A stretch of DNA of 64,000 bases from Welwitschia mirabilis (lineage: Eukaryota > Gnetophyta > Gnetopsida > Welwitschiales). Location: NCBI GenBank assembly GCA_051453625.1, contig JBOZIK010000001.1, positions 253,016,241 to 253,080,240 of the forward strand, given 5' to 3'. Shown here one piece after another: positions 43,000 to 55,799 of this stretch. Position 1 is the stretch's first letter. Each line of letters opens with the position of its first letter. The notes beneath the pieces are model-generated. The model saw only the letters and a program-made list of their open reading frames with translations, ran no database searches and had not been told where the DNA came from. Made by a program: the position numbers and the translations under genes.

Positions 43000-43399
43000 T
43001 GTTCATCTAGAAAGGTTTCATTAATGGGAAGGGACATGGTAGATTCTTTTGGGTTAGTTGTGAAAGATGATCTGTAGCTATGTTATCAAAACCCTTTTTA
43101 TCTTTAATTCCCTAGTCAAACTCCTATATAAGGATGATCCATCTAATTAGCCTTAGTTTTAAATCCTTCTTGGTAAAAAGATATCTACAGGCCAAATGAT
43201 CTATATAGATAACCACCTGCAAAGACTATAGCTAACAACAATTTCTCAAAAATAATGTAGTTTAACTAAGTATCATTTAATGTTTTTTTGGCTTAATAAA
43301 TCATGGCTGGTTTTTTATCTATCCTTTTTCCTAAAAAAACCCTAACCACATAATCATTGGTGTCATATCTAAGCTCGAATAGTAACTTCCAATTAGGTG
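43000..43399 (-). pseudogene. Element D RNase H
   Basis: On the - strand AKKTLNDT.LNY and LLAIVFA, then YLFTKKDLK.RLIRWI and DKKGFDNIATDHLSQL. This order (SKTLN...ELLAVVFA...TKKD.KPRLIRW...VADHLSR) is diagnostic for Ty3 RNase H. Confidence 0.78.
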
Positions 43400-44420
43400 G
43401 TTGGATGATTGGGATGAAAGTCAGTTTTTCCTTGAGTTGTTCAAAAGCTTTTTTACACTCATGGATTCAGTTGAAGGAAGCATCTTTACTTAAAAGATCA
43501 CATAATGGCTTATAGATCTTATTAAAATCCTTAATGAATTTCTTATAGCATGTCCTAAGAAAGATCTAATGTATTTTTATTTTTGAGGAGTAATCAGGTA
43601 TGTGATTAGAGACACCTTTACAAGATTTACCTAGCTACCTTATTTAGAGATGACATGTCCTAAAACTATGCCTTAATTAACCATAAAGTGACATTTCTCC
43701 CAGTTGAGCACAAGGCATTTTTCGATACATCTCTTAAGGACATGTTCAGAGTTGTACAAATAATGATCAAACGGTGTTCCATAGACTGAGAAGTCATCCA
43801 TAAAGACTTTAACACTTGAATATAATAAATCAGAGAAGATTTCAATCATGCAACATTGGAATGTGGTAAGTGCATTGCATAACCTAAAGAGCATTCATTT
43901 GTAGGTGAATGTTTCATGGAGGAGGTGAAGGTAGTTTTGTCTTAATCCTTAGGGGCAATTTCAATTTAATTATATCCTAAGTATTCATGTAAGAAATAGT
44001 AAAATAGATGTCTTATGAATTACTCTAAGATTTAATTAGAAAAAGATGGAGGGAAGTGATACTTTCTTGAAACAACATTTAATTTTTTATAGTCAATGCA
44101 CAACCTCCATAATACTATAGGTCTAGTAGGGAGAATTTTATTTTGCTCATTTGGAATAAGGGTAATTCTTGCTTTCTTTGTCATGATTTAAGTTAAACTT
44201 ATCTATTTGCTATTTGAAATAGGGTAGATAATCCCATTATCTAGAAGCTTAATCATTTCATTTTTAGCTACCTGCCTTAAAGTTGGGTTTATTCATGTGT
44301 GGGCTTCTCTAAATGGCTTGACATTATCTTCTAAGTAAGTATGATGTATGTCTATGCTAGGATTAATGCCCCTAATGTTTAAAAGGGTTCATCCTATTGC
44401 TTGCTTATTCTACCTTTAAA
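43400..44420 (-). pseudogene. Element D reverse transcriptase
   Basis: Best part 43,673-43,894: MLFRLCNALTTFQ, then VFMDDFSVYG and LVLNWEKCHFMV. MPFGLCNAP.TFQ and (Y/F)MDDFSV are the conserved Ty3/Athila RT blocks. The catalytic DD pair is intact here, while flanking parts carry stops. Confidence 0.88.
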
Positions 44421-44589
44421 GATTTAGCAATTAGGCATCTTAAGGTAGGGTTAAGAAAGAATTGATGACTACTAGAAAAACAGAGTTCTTCTTTAAGAGA
44501 GCATTTCTTAGATCATTGAGTAAGGGCTTAAGTTGAAGGTCGATTTTATTTTGAGTAATCAGACATGATTTAGGGAAAAATCTAAGTCA

Positions 44590-45110
44590 TCATTTTCAGG
44601 AGAGTGGGAAGTGAATTCTTGATTTTTAAAAAAGGCTTTCTATCCTATCCACATGTTTCATTCCTTCATCATTTGATGGAAATTTCATGGCATTAAGAAC
44701 ATTTAGTTCTATGGTAACACTACCAAAGGAAATTTTCATTAACTCATTCTTGTAATTAATTAAGGCATTCAAGGTTAATAAGAATGGTCTTCCTAATATT
44801 ACAAACACTAATTGTTTTGATTTGTTTTCCATGTCAAAGACTAAAAAATTCACTAGTAAGAAGTAACTATCAACCCTAATGATAACGTCCTCTATAACTC
44901 CTAATGATGTTTTTACAAAGTTGTTGGCTAACTAGAGTCGGAGTTTTATGTTCTTGATCCCTCTCAAGTCTAACTCTTTATAGGCTCCATAGGGAAGCAA
45001 GTTCATACTAGCTTCTAAGTCTAATAAGGCTTGGCTGAGTCATGTATTGCTTATGGTAACTATAATTGTCAAGCATCTAGGGTTTTTGTATCTTAATGAA
45101 ATTTAATTCT
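44590..45110 (-). pseudogene. Element D protease region
   Basis: On the - strand ALLDLEASMNLLPYGAYKEL (about 44.97-45.03 kb) then VFVILGRPFLLTLNALI and AMKFPSNDE (44,626-44,853). This is the aspartic protease and post-protease region of Athila/Tat pol. The active-site motif DLGAS reads DLEAS, a Gly-to-Glu change consistent with one G-to-A transition, so this copy is inactive. Confidence 0.82.
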
Positions 45111-45559
45111 GAAGGATTGCACTTGTTTGTTATACTAGGAAATATTTGCTTTTCACATTTATATGTCTTTTTACAGTGCACATGTCTTTGAGGAATTTCA
45201 CATAGGAAGGTACTTGCTTAATGGCTTATAGGAGAAGGATGATTACCTTAAATTCTTAAAAATTTCTAGATCCTCTAACTATTTCTTTATTATACTATCT
45301 TTCCTAAGTTGTTGGAATAAAAGGTAAGGAGTCTTTGTATATAGGTAGAGGTTCTTCATTCCTATCCTTTTCTTTATTTTTTATGGGGATTGGTTTTTTT
45401 TGGGATTTATTTTGCATGAGTGTATTTTCTAATACTTTTCTGCTCTTAAGGTGTATGAACTTAGTTTCTTATAAGTGTTCGATTCCTTTAGTAACCTAAC
45501 TTTCTTTAGATTTGGTTGAGCACTTATGGGGAACTTTCCTATTTCCCTTTGGTATGGAG

Positions 45560-46830
45560 TGGTAAGGATTTGGGTTCACATTTTTTGAAGTTGTTGGAAG
45601 ACCTTGGTAATGGATTACATGTTTTGCTCAAGGCTATTTAATATGGAAAAGTGTTATTTTAGTGATTGTTCATGGTTTTGGTTAAGTTGGACTTGAGTTT
45701 CAATGAATTTTTTGATTGAATACATGTAGGGAATGGATGAAGATGGTGTTTGGTAATTAGAAGTGAAAGGGTGAGAGGATGATAAGGAATAGTGATTGTT
45801 TGGCTGATTTTGGTTATCCTATTTCCAAGAAAAGTTAGGATGGTTTCTCTACTTGGGGTTATATGTGTTTGAGTATGGATTATTTTTGGTATTTTGCCAT
45901 TGGTATCCAACTATGTTTACTTGCTCATAAATTGTGTTTTGAAATAGAAAAATAAAAGGGAATTCGGATATTTCATGGGTGTTAATATGGAAGATTAAAC
46001 ATTCTAGCTTATTAATAATAGATGAAGGTGAGGGTGCAATTCTTAGGGATTTTATTTTCCTTAACTTCAAAGTTTTTAAGAACTTTGAACACACTTATAA
46101 ACCTAATGAAACGATGGAATCTAGATGATTAAATGTATTTCTCTCAATTTTTTAAACTTTTAGCTACACTTTTAATGTATGTTTAAAATTCATTTAAAGG
46201 AATGCTAACGAAATTATTCCCACTCATCATCTCAACTAATTAGTAATTATTGATGGACAACCCATCATAGAAAAAACTTATCTCCCTTCCTAGTTTGAAT
46301 CCATGTTAGGAACATTTTGAAGCAAGTCTTTGAATCTCTCTAAGGCTTGGGAGAATGTTTTATGTTCCTTTTTTTGATAGTTCATAATTTCTTTTCTTAA
46401 GACATTCATTTTTATGATTGGAAAAGAGTTTGATGAAGTATTTATTAAGGTTGGCGTAATATTTTATGGAAAAAAGGATTTAGGATGTAGGACAAAGATT
46501 TTTCTTTTTAGTTCAAAGAAAAAGAAAATAGGATAAGCTTAAGAGCATCACGAGTGTTTGGATATTAAGGGACAGTAAATATGATACATTTAAATTATTT
46601 GAGGTGAAGGTAAGAATACTTAGACTCTAATCCATGGAAATGAGGTAGAATTTATATAGTTAAAGGCTTAAACCCTAGTCTTTGATTTATGAGTAGTAAC
46701 ATGATGCATGAGGATATTCCTAGACATTATGATTGAAGACAATCATGAAGGATTTGCATAGTTGAATTTGGGTTAATAGTAGCAACAATAACAGCTTGTT
46801 GTTTGGCTGCTTCTTGAGTAAGATAGTAGT
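45560..46830 (-). pseudogene. Element D gag
   Basis: On the - strand FYDGLSINN, LVEMMSGNNF and LNEF (about 46.2-46.3 kb) match the retrotransposon gag capsid region (FYDGL...N). Further on QVNIVGYQWQ and NPYSNTYNPKWRNHPNFSW (about 45.83-45.92 kb) are hallmark C-terminal gag sequence of Athila elements, then a coiled-coil Q-rich stretch. Several stops. Confidence 0.8.
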
Positions 46831-47227
46831 CCATTAAATAGATGATTAAGTATTAAGTAGATGTGGTTCTCATAATTATGTCATTTGGATTGTGCTGCTA
46901 TCATTGTGGGGATGAGGGGTCTTGTTAATTGTTAGTTAGATTATTTTAAGAGGAGGAGGCTTAATTGGGATGTCTAAGGGAAAGGTTTCTATTTTGGGAT
47001 TTGATGTCTTGCATTCTATTGTGATTAGTAAAGAGGTCATATTATTGTAAATTAATCTTTCAGAGTCGTCATAGGTCCAATCCATATAAGAACAAGTTCA
47101 TATTAATATCAGAAAATTTTAAGGTCAGTTCTTACAGAGCCTACACGTCAGAGAGGTTTTAGGGTCTACACAAAGAATTCACATAAAAGAACAAATTGTT
47201 TTAGGTGTAAAGGACAATGACACTAGT

Positions 47228-47270
47228 NNNNNNNNNNNNNNNNNNNNNNNNNNNNNNNNNNNNNNNNNNN
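47228..47270. other. Assembly gap, 43 N
   Basis: Inside the 5' leader of element D. Flanks do not repeat each other. Confidence 0.98.
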
Positions 47271-47756
47271 AGAAAAGACCAGGAGATTTGCACAACCATT
47301 TTAGGTTATTTGATGTAGTGGGATCACAAAAAATTAAGCTGAGATAAAAAAACATGAGCAAAATTGAATCCAAACATTAATGAAATCATGAAAAATTTTT
47401 AGATATATTAATGTTTTTAACACACAACAAAATCATAAAAATAGAAACACAGAAACATGCAGCAAATATGTAATGTAAATTTAATTAAAAATTTTTAAGT
47501 TTTTACTTCTAAGCTAACCTGCAAACAAAAAATTAGACTTGCACAAAACAAGTTAGAACAAAATCAAAAAATAAACTTTTAACACAAATTGAACGAGTTT
47601 GGGTTTCACTAAAATGACAAATACCAACCACTAGAAGGAAAACTAAAGGAATACACAAAAGAAAAGAAACAAACTAGACTAGTTCAGGTATCACTAGAGA
47701 GACTAGTCTCCGTCACTAGGATAAAAACACTTCTCTGAGTTGCTGTCATGCCATTC

Positions 47757-47774
47757 TTCCTGGCAATCATGTCA
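47757..47774 (-). other. Element D primer binding site
   Basis: On the - strand TGACATGATTGCCAGGAA, against TGGCGCCGTTGCCGGGGA; most mismatches are G-to-A. Confidence 0.75.
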
Positions 47775-47779
47775 AAATC

Positions 47780-49131
47780 TATTTGTTGTTTTATAATGGT
47801 TAGATTTAAAACTAAGTTTGCACTTAGTTATCATTATTGTCTTAGGGATAACATGGGTAGTGGTTCAGAATTTTCATTAACTTTACTTAATTCAAGTACA
47901 AAATTTAAGAAAAGAAAAGAAGAGAAAGAGGTAATTTCAGAGTTGTGTTTTGAACTTCAACTTGAGAAAGGAGGAAAACAAGGTAGCTCTGAGGCTTCAC
48001 TGATTCATTCAAAGTAATCCTTACTCCAATGTTATCCAATGCTTCTTCTATAACACACTTAAACCATTAAGTGTTTTGGCCTAAACCATGGTAACATAAT
48101 CTCATTCGGCATACAAATGATGATGAACTTAGTTATCACTTGATCATTCAAGCCTTAAAGTAATAATGAAAAGTAATGAGTCTAGTACTTAAAATCCATA
48201 AAATTAAAAGACTTACATCAAGTCTTAAAAAAAACTCACTCAAATGAAAATGAGTCTTAATGTTTAAGTTTCTTCCTAAGCATTTCAAATATAAAGTGAC
48301 TTATGATTTGAAATAAAAGACAAATAAGTTATGTATTAAAGATAGAACACTTTACAAAAAGGGAAGAAAGATGCTAAAGAACTCCTCAAGAAATTTTGAA
48401 AACTAGCTCACTCCCCCAAAGAGTTACTTAGAGAGCCATCATGATTGATGCTTTAAGGTTCAACAATTCTCTAAAGGAAAAAGATGATACAATTAAGGGT
48501 TTAAGGCCCTTATATACAAAGATATGGGGGTGAGGAGTGGTGGAAAGATTTTGGCTTGTAGTGTTAGGTGGATAGTTACACAATTATGACATTGGATAGG
48601 ATGGTTTGTCTTCTTTTCCATTTGGTGGAGATTCTTATGATGAAGTCAAGACTTAGCTTTTGAATGCTGATGATGCTAGAAACTATTGTCATAGCCATGT
48701 GTTTCCATTGCCATCCTACTCAACCCTACCAAATGTTGCTTTATGAGTCCCTCATCATCACCACCTTTTATCATCAAGGATGCAAGTTAATTTTTATGTG
48801 AAATTGGATTAATCCATAACTGCATCTATTTTAATCCTTTATGACAAGCCAAGAACATGAGTTTAAAGTGTTTAAGGCAAAAAGACTAGCACTGCTAGTG
48901 GTCTTAGATGGCAACACTGGCATATTAGCTCTGATGATCTTCATTTTAAGTGGTGTCCTTCAATTCAGCATAATAAGGATAAAAATGTCATGGGTAATGG
49001 GATAAGTCTATAACTATTATAAAAATCAATAGAAAACATAGTTTTATAAGAAAATCGATTATATTAATATCTTTCATTAGAATTAGTTAGTCATTTAAGT
49101 TGATCAGAATATCAATTTTTACATGTTAACA
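47780..49131 (-). repeat. Element D, 5' LTR
   Basis: 1,352 bp, TATTTG... (TG decayed to TA) to ...CATGTTAACA. The AAATC spacer (47775-47779) to the primer site is identical to that of element A. Confidence 0.85.
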
Positions 49132-49350
49132 AGGATCCACAAGATTTATTTGAAATAAATCTCTATCATAAGTTTAAAATTTAGTCTATAGATCTAATTA
49201 TGAAATTCACTTGTGAAATTCTATGACATATATTCTGTGATGGCTATTAATTTAGTTAAGAAGAATGAAGTGCCTAGATGTTCTTCATTGTTGTACTTGA
49301 TAATTAACAAATATTATAGCATTAAAAATAATAGAATAAAAATAATTTCA

Positions 49351-49485
49351 AGGAGGGTGATAGTTTAATTAGTCAGATAATTGTCCTCCATTCAGGATGT
49401 TGTGGGTTCAAATTTTTGAATTTCCTATGTGATGTCATATGAGGCATGTTTATTAGTAATTGGTAGTTTCTAGGAAATAGTTGAA
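49351..49485 (+). mobile_element. tRNA-derived SINE
   Basis: Begins AGGAGGGTGATAG with a tRNA-like head: box A relic TAGTTTAATTAG (49361-49372) and box B relic GGTTCAAATTT (49405-49415, consensus GGTTCGANTCC), spaced as in tRNA genes, with a possible anticodon stem TCCT...AGGA between them. A short body follows and the element ends in TTGAAAAAAA. The 10-mer AAAAATAATT flanks both sides (49338-49347 and 49486-49495) as a possible target duplication, though it is low-complexity. It is too decayed to be a functional tRNA. Confidence 0.72.
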
Positions 49486-49879
49486 AAAAATAATTAGATA
49501 ATGTTATAATCAATTATTAATTTAAAAAATCCTTTTTTATTTATGACAAAATAATTTATGAACTTTGTAAACATCATTCAATTTATTCATTGCATTTGTT
49601 AAGTGGCTTGCTTACAAAGTTGAGAAGATGAATTATTTAAATAAAGAGGTTCATTAATAATAATTATTTATTATTTGACATTATCCACTATATTTTTTAA
49701 AACATGTGAAATATTTGTTTGCACTTTTTTGTTTTATTCTGAAAAAGAGATTTACATAGTATTAAAGTTGTTACTATGGTTTAAGAAAAAATATCTCTTA
49801 GATTAACATTTACATTAAGATGAAATTTTAAACATCCACTCTAGTTTGTGAAAGTCCTTGTATTTAGGATAAGACACTT

Positions 49880-50275
49880 GAATATCATCTCACACAGAAG
49901 AGGTAACAACAATAATGATGCAATCGTAGTTCTATAAACATAGAAGGATTGGTTCCTTACCAAGTTGTCCAAATTTAGTTACTTTTTCTCACTCGATATT
50001 AGATACACATCCATCATAGAGTGTGAATATAACCAATTTATTTTTATTTCATTTGACTATGGCCATAAGCATGTAATATAATCTTAGAGTATTATTATAA
50101 GCCCTTTGTCCTTTTTTGCACTTTGTTATATTCTATTTTTAGTGCGTTTCAATGCATTTATGCTCCTCATTTTTAAATCAAAGATAATATTATAGAGTGT
50201 ACAACATTATAAGTAGTAATATATATCTGTTATTTTTTCTTCTAATAAACACTTTCTTAGGACCTAGTACTTTCA
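49880..50275 (+). repeat. LTR of copia relic F
   Basis: Aligns with 53,620-53,797 joined to 61,435-61,665 (GATTGGTTCCTTA, CGATATTAGATA, AGGACCTAGTACTTTCA). It ends TTTCA and is followed by a primer-site relic. The start is approximate. Confidence 0.65.
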
Positions 50276-50276
50276 T

Positions 50277-50290
50277 TTAGTGTTAGAGTC
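50277..50290 (+). other. Copia F primer binding site relic
   Basis: TTAGTGTTAGAGTC directly after the LTR, against the initiator tRNA-Met site TTGGTATCAGAGCC; all four differences are transitions. Confidence 0.65.
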
Positions 50291-53200
50291 TTTGGTGCCA
50301 TTTATTAACAACACTTTGTATAATATCAAGTGTGAGTAAACAGTAATATGCCCCTCTAGTTTCTAATATTAAATGGGGATAACTAGTAATTCTAGAATAC
50401 TAGAATGAGAACATTATTGGTCTTGCAATATTTATGCTACCTTATGATAATAAATTTCACAGATGTGGATTCTCAAGAGTTTCCAATTCTATCTTTTGAT
50501 AAGAAGAAAGAATTATCTAATTTGAGAAAGGATGTAAGAACCTTATTCATCAATTAGTTGAGTTTAGATATCTTGATCTATTCTAACCTTACAAAAGAGT
50601 TCTATGCCATGTCTGCTTAGGATATTTTAGAGGCTACATATAAAGGACCAAATGTACAAGTTTTCAAGCATGAAAAGCCTAGAAGATATTTTGAATCTCT
50701 TATCAATTTTCACATTCCAAGATTGTAATACACTTTGAAAGACATAGAAGCATAGAATAGAAACTTAACGAAGAGAGAACCATTAAGAAGATCATCAATA
50801 GCCTTTTCCAATAAATTATTCCAATTGTTCTTGTAAATAAGAAGACATACACTTTATTAAAGATGATCATGGTTGATATCATATACACATTAATAACCTA
50901 TGGATAATAACCATCTAAATATAAGAGTGATATATCAATTATATCCTAGGTCAAACCAAGTTTACATGGAACATTTAAATATGATGGAGTTATAAATTTG
51001 CCAAGTTTTAATATTTCTTAAAAAGTTAATGCTCAAAAAGTGAAGTTAAGGAATTTCATGAATATAATCATTGAAACATTTGCAATAACATCAACCACCT
51101 AAAAACCAAATACCAAAATAAGAATGTAATATAAGAAACTAATATTGTTAAGACAATATCTAGTAGAGCCTATTTTTCATAATGGATCTAACCATCATGA
51201 GGAAATGGATTAGAAATATCATCTAGACATGGTTTCTTAATTATAGTAATAAAAACACATGTCAGGAAGGACAACAATACTTTTTCAAACCTACAAGACT
51301 TTAAGGATGATGTTGCTTATTGATTTAATATGAAAGTGGAAATGACATGCATTAAGTCCTTCTCATCAAAAAAACACAAGAGATAGGTGTTATTTATCAC
51401 ATTTATATTCTTAACATAAATTTGTTCAATATTAGTCAACAATGTAAGTAAGATAGAATAGGATTGATTATCTAACTCCTTTATGATGAAAAACTAACTA
51501 AGAATGAAGGGACAAGAAAATTAGAATGTGAAAATAATAACAATACATCATAATATATAATTTATCTTTAAATTGTTAAAATTTCTTTTAACTCATTAAT
51601 AATTAAATTACAAATAAATTGAAGGTAGATTCATTTCCTCTAAATAGCTTCAAATTATGCTCCTTCCAAACCTATCATAACACGGGAAGAAGCAAATGAT
51701 AAAAAGTGAGATTCACCTTTCTTCCTTATGTATGCCAATTCCATTGTTTAGCTAAGTGTTTAATATTATTTAAAAGAACTATATGATACTTTGTGATTGA
51801 AAAAAATCGCAAACTTTTCTTATCTATGCATAATTCAAAAATAGTTTCTAGAGGGATCTTGATTTTTTCCAAATTAGAAAAACACTAGCATGTCATGGTA
51901 TGTCAATCTAATAAATTCGAGTAGTATCTTCCTCTAATTTGTACTATTGAACATAGATGTGATTTCATGTCTAAATAGATACCAAAAGGATTTTGATATA
52001 TTTTTTAGGTTGGAGTTATGATTATGAACATTTAGATGGAAGTGTTTATCTTCTAGGGGGAAAAAATCTAAAAGAAAGGTAAAATTAATTACAAATCATT
52101 AATGTTGATAATAAATTCGTACATTATTAAACAATAGATTCCTTTCCATTCATTGATTAATATAGTATAATTCTATTCATAGAAAGCTTTGTAATTATAT
52201 GAGGCCTTGGGCTTAATTAAATCATTCATTTTTGTGGTTATGGTACTTTTGGGGAAGGTATGAATACTAAAGTTTTGAGTGCAATATCACCTAGAGAAAT
52301 TTTAATTTTAATAGAAAATGTTTTTACACTTTAAAAATTATTTTTTCTCTCTTGAACAATAAATATTGGTTAACGTTAAAACAATAATGATGGAAGGGCA
52401 TAATCTATTTTAAATCTTAATCCTACTTTTGTGCACACATGTCATCAACTTAGATGTTGATTTTTTCAACACCATCTTTACCATGATATAATTATTATGC
52501 AATAACATTTCCTGTATCAACTCTAAATTAGCTCTATTCTGTGTCTTAATTTAAAGGTTTATTCCATTATCATAAATGAATTTTCCATCAAGTTTATGAG
52601 TTTTAAGTTCATCATCCAGTAGTAGTTTTATTATTAATTCTCTATTAGTAATGAAAAACATAAAATGTTGTAATTATGGCACTCCTAGTAGTATCTATCT
52701 TCCTAAATGAAATCACTAAGAAGATCCTAATAAAATAATAATTCATTATGATGAGGGAGATATGTTAGTCATAAAGTGAGTAAAGGGAAACCATGCTTTA
52801 CACATTAATTTGATGTTAGCATTAGATGCTATGAAACTAGAAACTAATACAGAGTCTGTATTTCTAAAATATATCATTTGAACTTACATTACATATTGAA
52901 GTAAAATTCTAATGCATCCACTGATATGACTTATAGTACATAGAGTTTTATTGCTTGTTTGATCTTGGTTTCAGAATCATAGCAGCCATAAGCACACTAT
53001 TGTTAAGAACCCTTACTTTGACCAATAAATGGATCTTATATATTTTAGCAGTGAAGTTAAATTTTTTCTAATGCATTTTATAATTAAGATTTATCTTATC
53101 TATTAACACTATTCTTTTCAATCTTGGATTTCTTCTTGAAACCATAATCACATAATTCCTCCTAAAAAATGAGAGAAGTAAAAGCCATTATAAATTAAGG

Positions 53201-53619
53201 ATTTTCCATGAATAAATCTTATATTTTATTCTTACTAAATTTATCATCATCTTCCTCTTTAAATGATTTTGATAATTAAGAGGTTTTTCACATGTATACT
53301 TTACAATCGTCTGGGTGGAATAAGTTAAAAGATGTACTTACAATAACAAATTGATCTACAAAAACATTACTTATCTATATGTGCTTTAACTCTTACTTCA
53401 ACAATGTATGAACAACATATAAAGATAAGCATAAATAAATATAAACAACTTTCTTAATTTCAATAATGGGATATCATCAATAATTAAACATCATTAATAA
53501 TAAGGATAAGTTCAAATAGTAAAAATTACAAATAACTATGTACTTTGACAATAATTGCAACATTCTAATTTTGTTTAAGTTTCTTCATCACTCTTATGAT
53601 AATAGTAGTTAGGTAAATT
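50291..53619 (+). mobile_element. Internal region of copia relic F, heavily decayed
   Basis: + strand fragments resemble copia gag-pol: FYAMSA, DILEATYKG and VFKHEKPRRYFESL (about 50.6-50.7 kb, gag-like) and HIYILNINLFNISQQCK (about 51.39-51.45 kb, protease/pre-integrase-like). The remainder is stop-dense AT-rich DNA with no domain I can support. The placement between two related LTRs supports an old + strand element. Confidence 0.45.
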
Positions 53620-53797
53620 AAGATTCAAAGATCTAGAAATCTTAACATCAACATGATTGTCAATGATAACTTAAATTTAGAATAATAGTGGGATTCAAAG
53701 AATTGGTTCCTTATAAAGTCATCTAAATTTAATTATTCAACCTTGCTTGATATTAGATATGCATGCATCATGTGGTCTAAATATATTTAGTCTATTC
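53620..53797 (+). repeat. LTR of copia relic G, left half (split by element E)
   Basis: Matches the first half of the F LTR. Its continuation is 61,435-61,665, on the other side of the nested Sirevirus-like element. Confidence 0.65.
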
Positions 53798-55264
53798 TGA
53801 AAGGATCGAGAACCCTAGAAGAGGGGAGGGAGGTGGGGAGGGGATGAATAGGTTCTTAAAAAAAAAAAAAATAAAATAAGAGAAACTAAAAATTAACTAT
53901 ATATTAAAATCTTAGTCAAAATAATTTACTAATGAAATTGTGCATATGAAGAAAAATTAAACGTATTCAAAGTAATCAAATTGACAGAAGCATAAAATAC
54001 CGAATAAACGTACACAAGGGTTTTATGGTGGTTCAAGTAATCCCCTACTCCACTCTTGATGATTAGCTTATCTCCAAACTTGATCTGGATCGTTGTTAAC
54101 TCTTTCAGNNNNNNNNNNGTAGGTTCATCTATAACCTTTACAAATGGACTTTTGCAAGGTTAGTCTCAATCTTTAGAGGATATAGTAGCAATGGTAAGAA
54201 TGCCTTGATGCACAAATATCACTTGTTTTTGATATAGTATATTTGATGGATTTCTTCTCCTATAGATGTACAATAGATAAAGCACTAGATCTGTCCTTGA
54301 ATGTAAAGATAATACAGACAAAAAATCTTCCATAGTGAAAAGTACATATGCCAAGACTCAATAGTAAATATCAAAATATTTCAGTACTTTTTCATAAGTT
54401 CCAAAAAGTTATTTTGTCATCTATCTTTTGGCTATTTATATTGAAAGGCTTTTAGGATTTATTACATTTGAAAGTGCACTTCCAACAACTATAAACGATT
54501 AGAAAATGACTATGTAATGGATACATAATGGATAAAAAATGGATAGACAATTTTAGTTCTGTTCTGTCTGGTTGACCCCTCAAAAGTTGGTTAACCTCAT
54601 TTCGTGTCGTGGCTTACATAGATTACCCAAGTAAAATTTTTGGTCATTCTAGTTTCTTACGGCTCCATGTCTAGTCAACCCCATCTAGGTCCGGTCGACC
54701 CCAATCCAGTCGCTTACCATTAACTTTAGTTACCTGCTTGTCCTGAAAGATCTTTCCAATTTCCTGCATCAGGTCTAATCGACCCCTTTAGTTGTCTAGT
54801 TGATCTAACAATGATCAGCTTAGGAGTATTACCTGCATAGTACTTAGGTCTGGTCAACCTCTTCAATGGTCCAGTCAACCCCTTGATAATCAGTTCAGGA
54901 GTACTGTTTCTTAGTTTACAGATCTGATCGACCCCATCATAGATCTGATTGACTCCTTATCATTCAGTTTAGGGATACTGGCTCTTAAGATTACAGGTCT
55001 AGTTGACCCCATCAGAAATTCGGTCAACCCCTCTAAATTTAGTTCAATGTTTGAGTGTTTTCTTTAGGTGTAGTCAATCTTTTAAAAGTTTAGTTAACCC
55101 CTCAAGAGGGTAAATGAACTTGATAGGTTTTTAGAGCTTAGAATTCGATGGTTTTGGTTTCATATTTATACTTACAAGTGATTAACATCTTCTGCATAAT
55201 ATACAAAAAATTTGCTACATAAAAAATGTTCGTTTGACATCAATTGACAAAACACAATCTAACA
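53798..55264 (-). repeat. Element E, 3' LTR with GGTCGACC-type motif array
   Basis: 1,467 bp including a 10-N gap (54109-54118). From about 54,560 to 55,110 it carries a dozen or so imperfect copies of a Y.GGTCGACCCC motif, in pairs about 25-30 bp apart. The core GGTCGACC is a perfect palindrome. The right LTR has the same array. Confidence 0.87.
54109..54118. other. Assembly gap, 10 N
   Basis: Within the left LTR of element E. The right LTR reads through the equivalent position, so little is missing. Confidence 0.95.
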
Positions 55265-55799
55265 ATATCCTTATTTGACATTGATGGAAAATAATACTTA
55301 GTTGTAAAAATATTTAGAATTTAGAAAAACTCCCCCTCAGAAAATGCCTATTATTCTTTTACAAAATATTACATCTTTTGAAGACAAGATAAGATATTTT
55401 GAATAAATAAATTTTGTTTTTAAATTTAAACAATTTTAAGATGCACATTTGGAGGGTTAAGAACATAAATTTTATGAGAAGTACAATTTAAATTTCATCA
55501 TTTGAAAAATATGTTACATGTATATGATTTGCACTAGCACAAAAAGTTTTAAGATATCAATATAGAATAATTTAGAACATAAAAAATGAAGTGCATGTTG
55601 ATTCCATTAAACATATGAAAACATTATAAAATAAAAGTTCTCATCTTAGCTCAATATGTTTGGTTATTGAGTGTAAATAGGATTTTTCAATATGTTGATA
55701 GCACTAGTATTATCACAAAAAATAAGACTTGTTCAAAATTAACACTAAAATCATTTAGCATTTCTTTCATCTATAAAAGATGAGTGTAATAACTACCTA

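Larger units (their letters stand above)
38980..49131 (-). mobile_element. LTR element D: Athila-type Ty3/gypsy with full gag-pol (decayed)
   Basis: About 10.15 kb. LTRs 38980-40306 and 47780-49131, primer site 47757-47774. In transcription order (right to left): leader with a 43-N gap, gag, protease, RT, RNase H, integrase, GPF tail, 3' region with the duplicated motif, 3' LTR. All pol domains are recognisable but interrupted by stops and frameshifts. Motifs are those of the nonchromovirus Athila lineage, including its gag end NPYSNTYNPKW and tRNA-Asp-type primer site. I see no env-like frame between integrase and the 3' LTR. It is the likely autonomous relative of A, B and C. Confidence 0.88.

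Noticed and set aside
49351-49425. Functional tRNA gene
   Set aside because: Both internal promoter boxes are decayed, arms do not pair properly and the sequence continues into a SINE-like body and A-rich tail.
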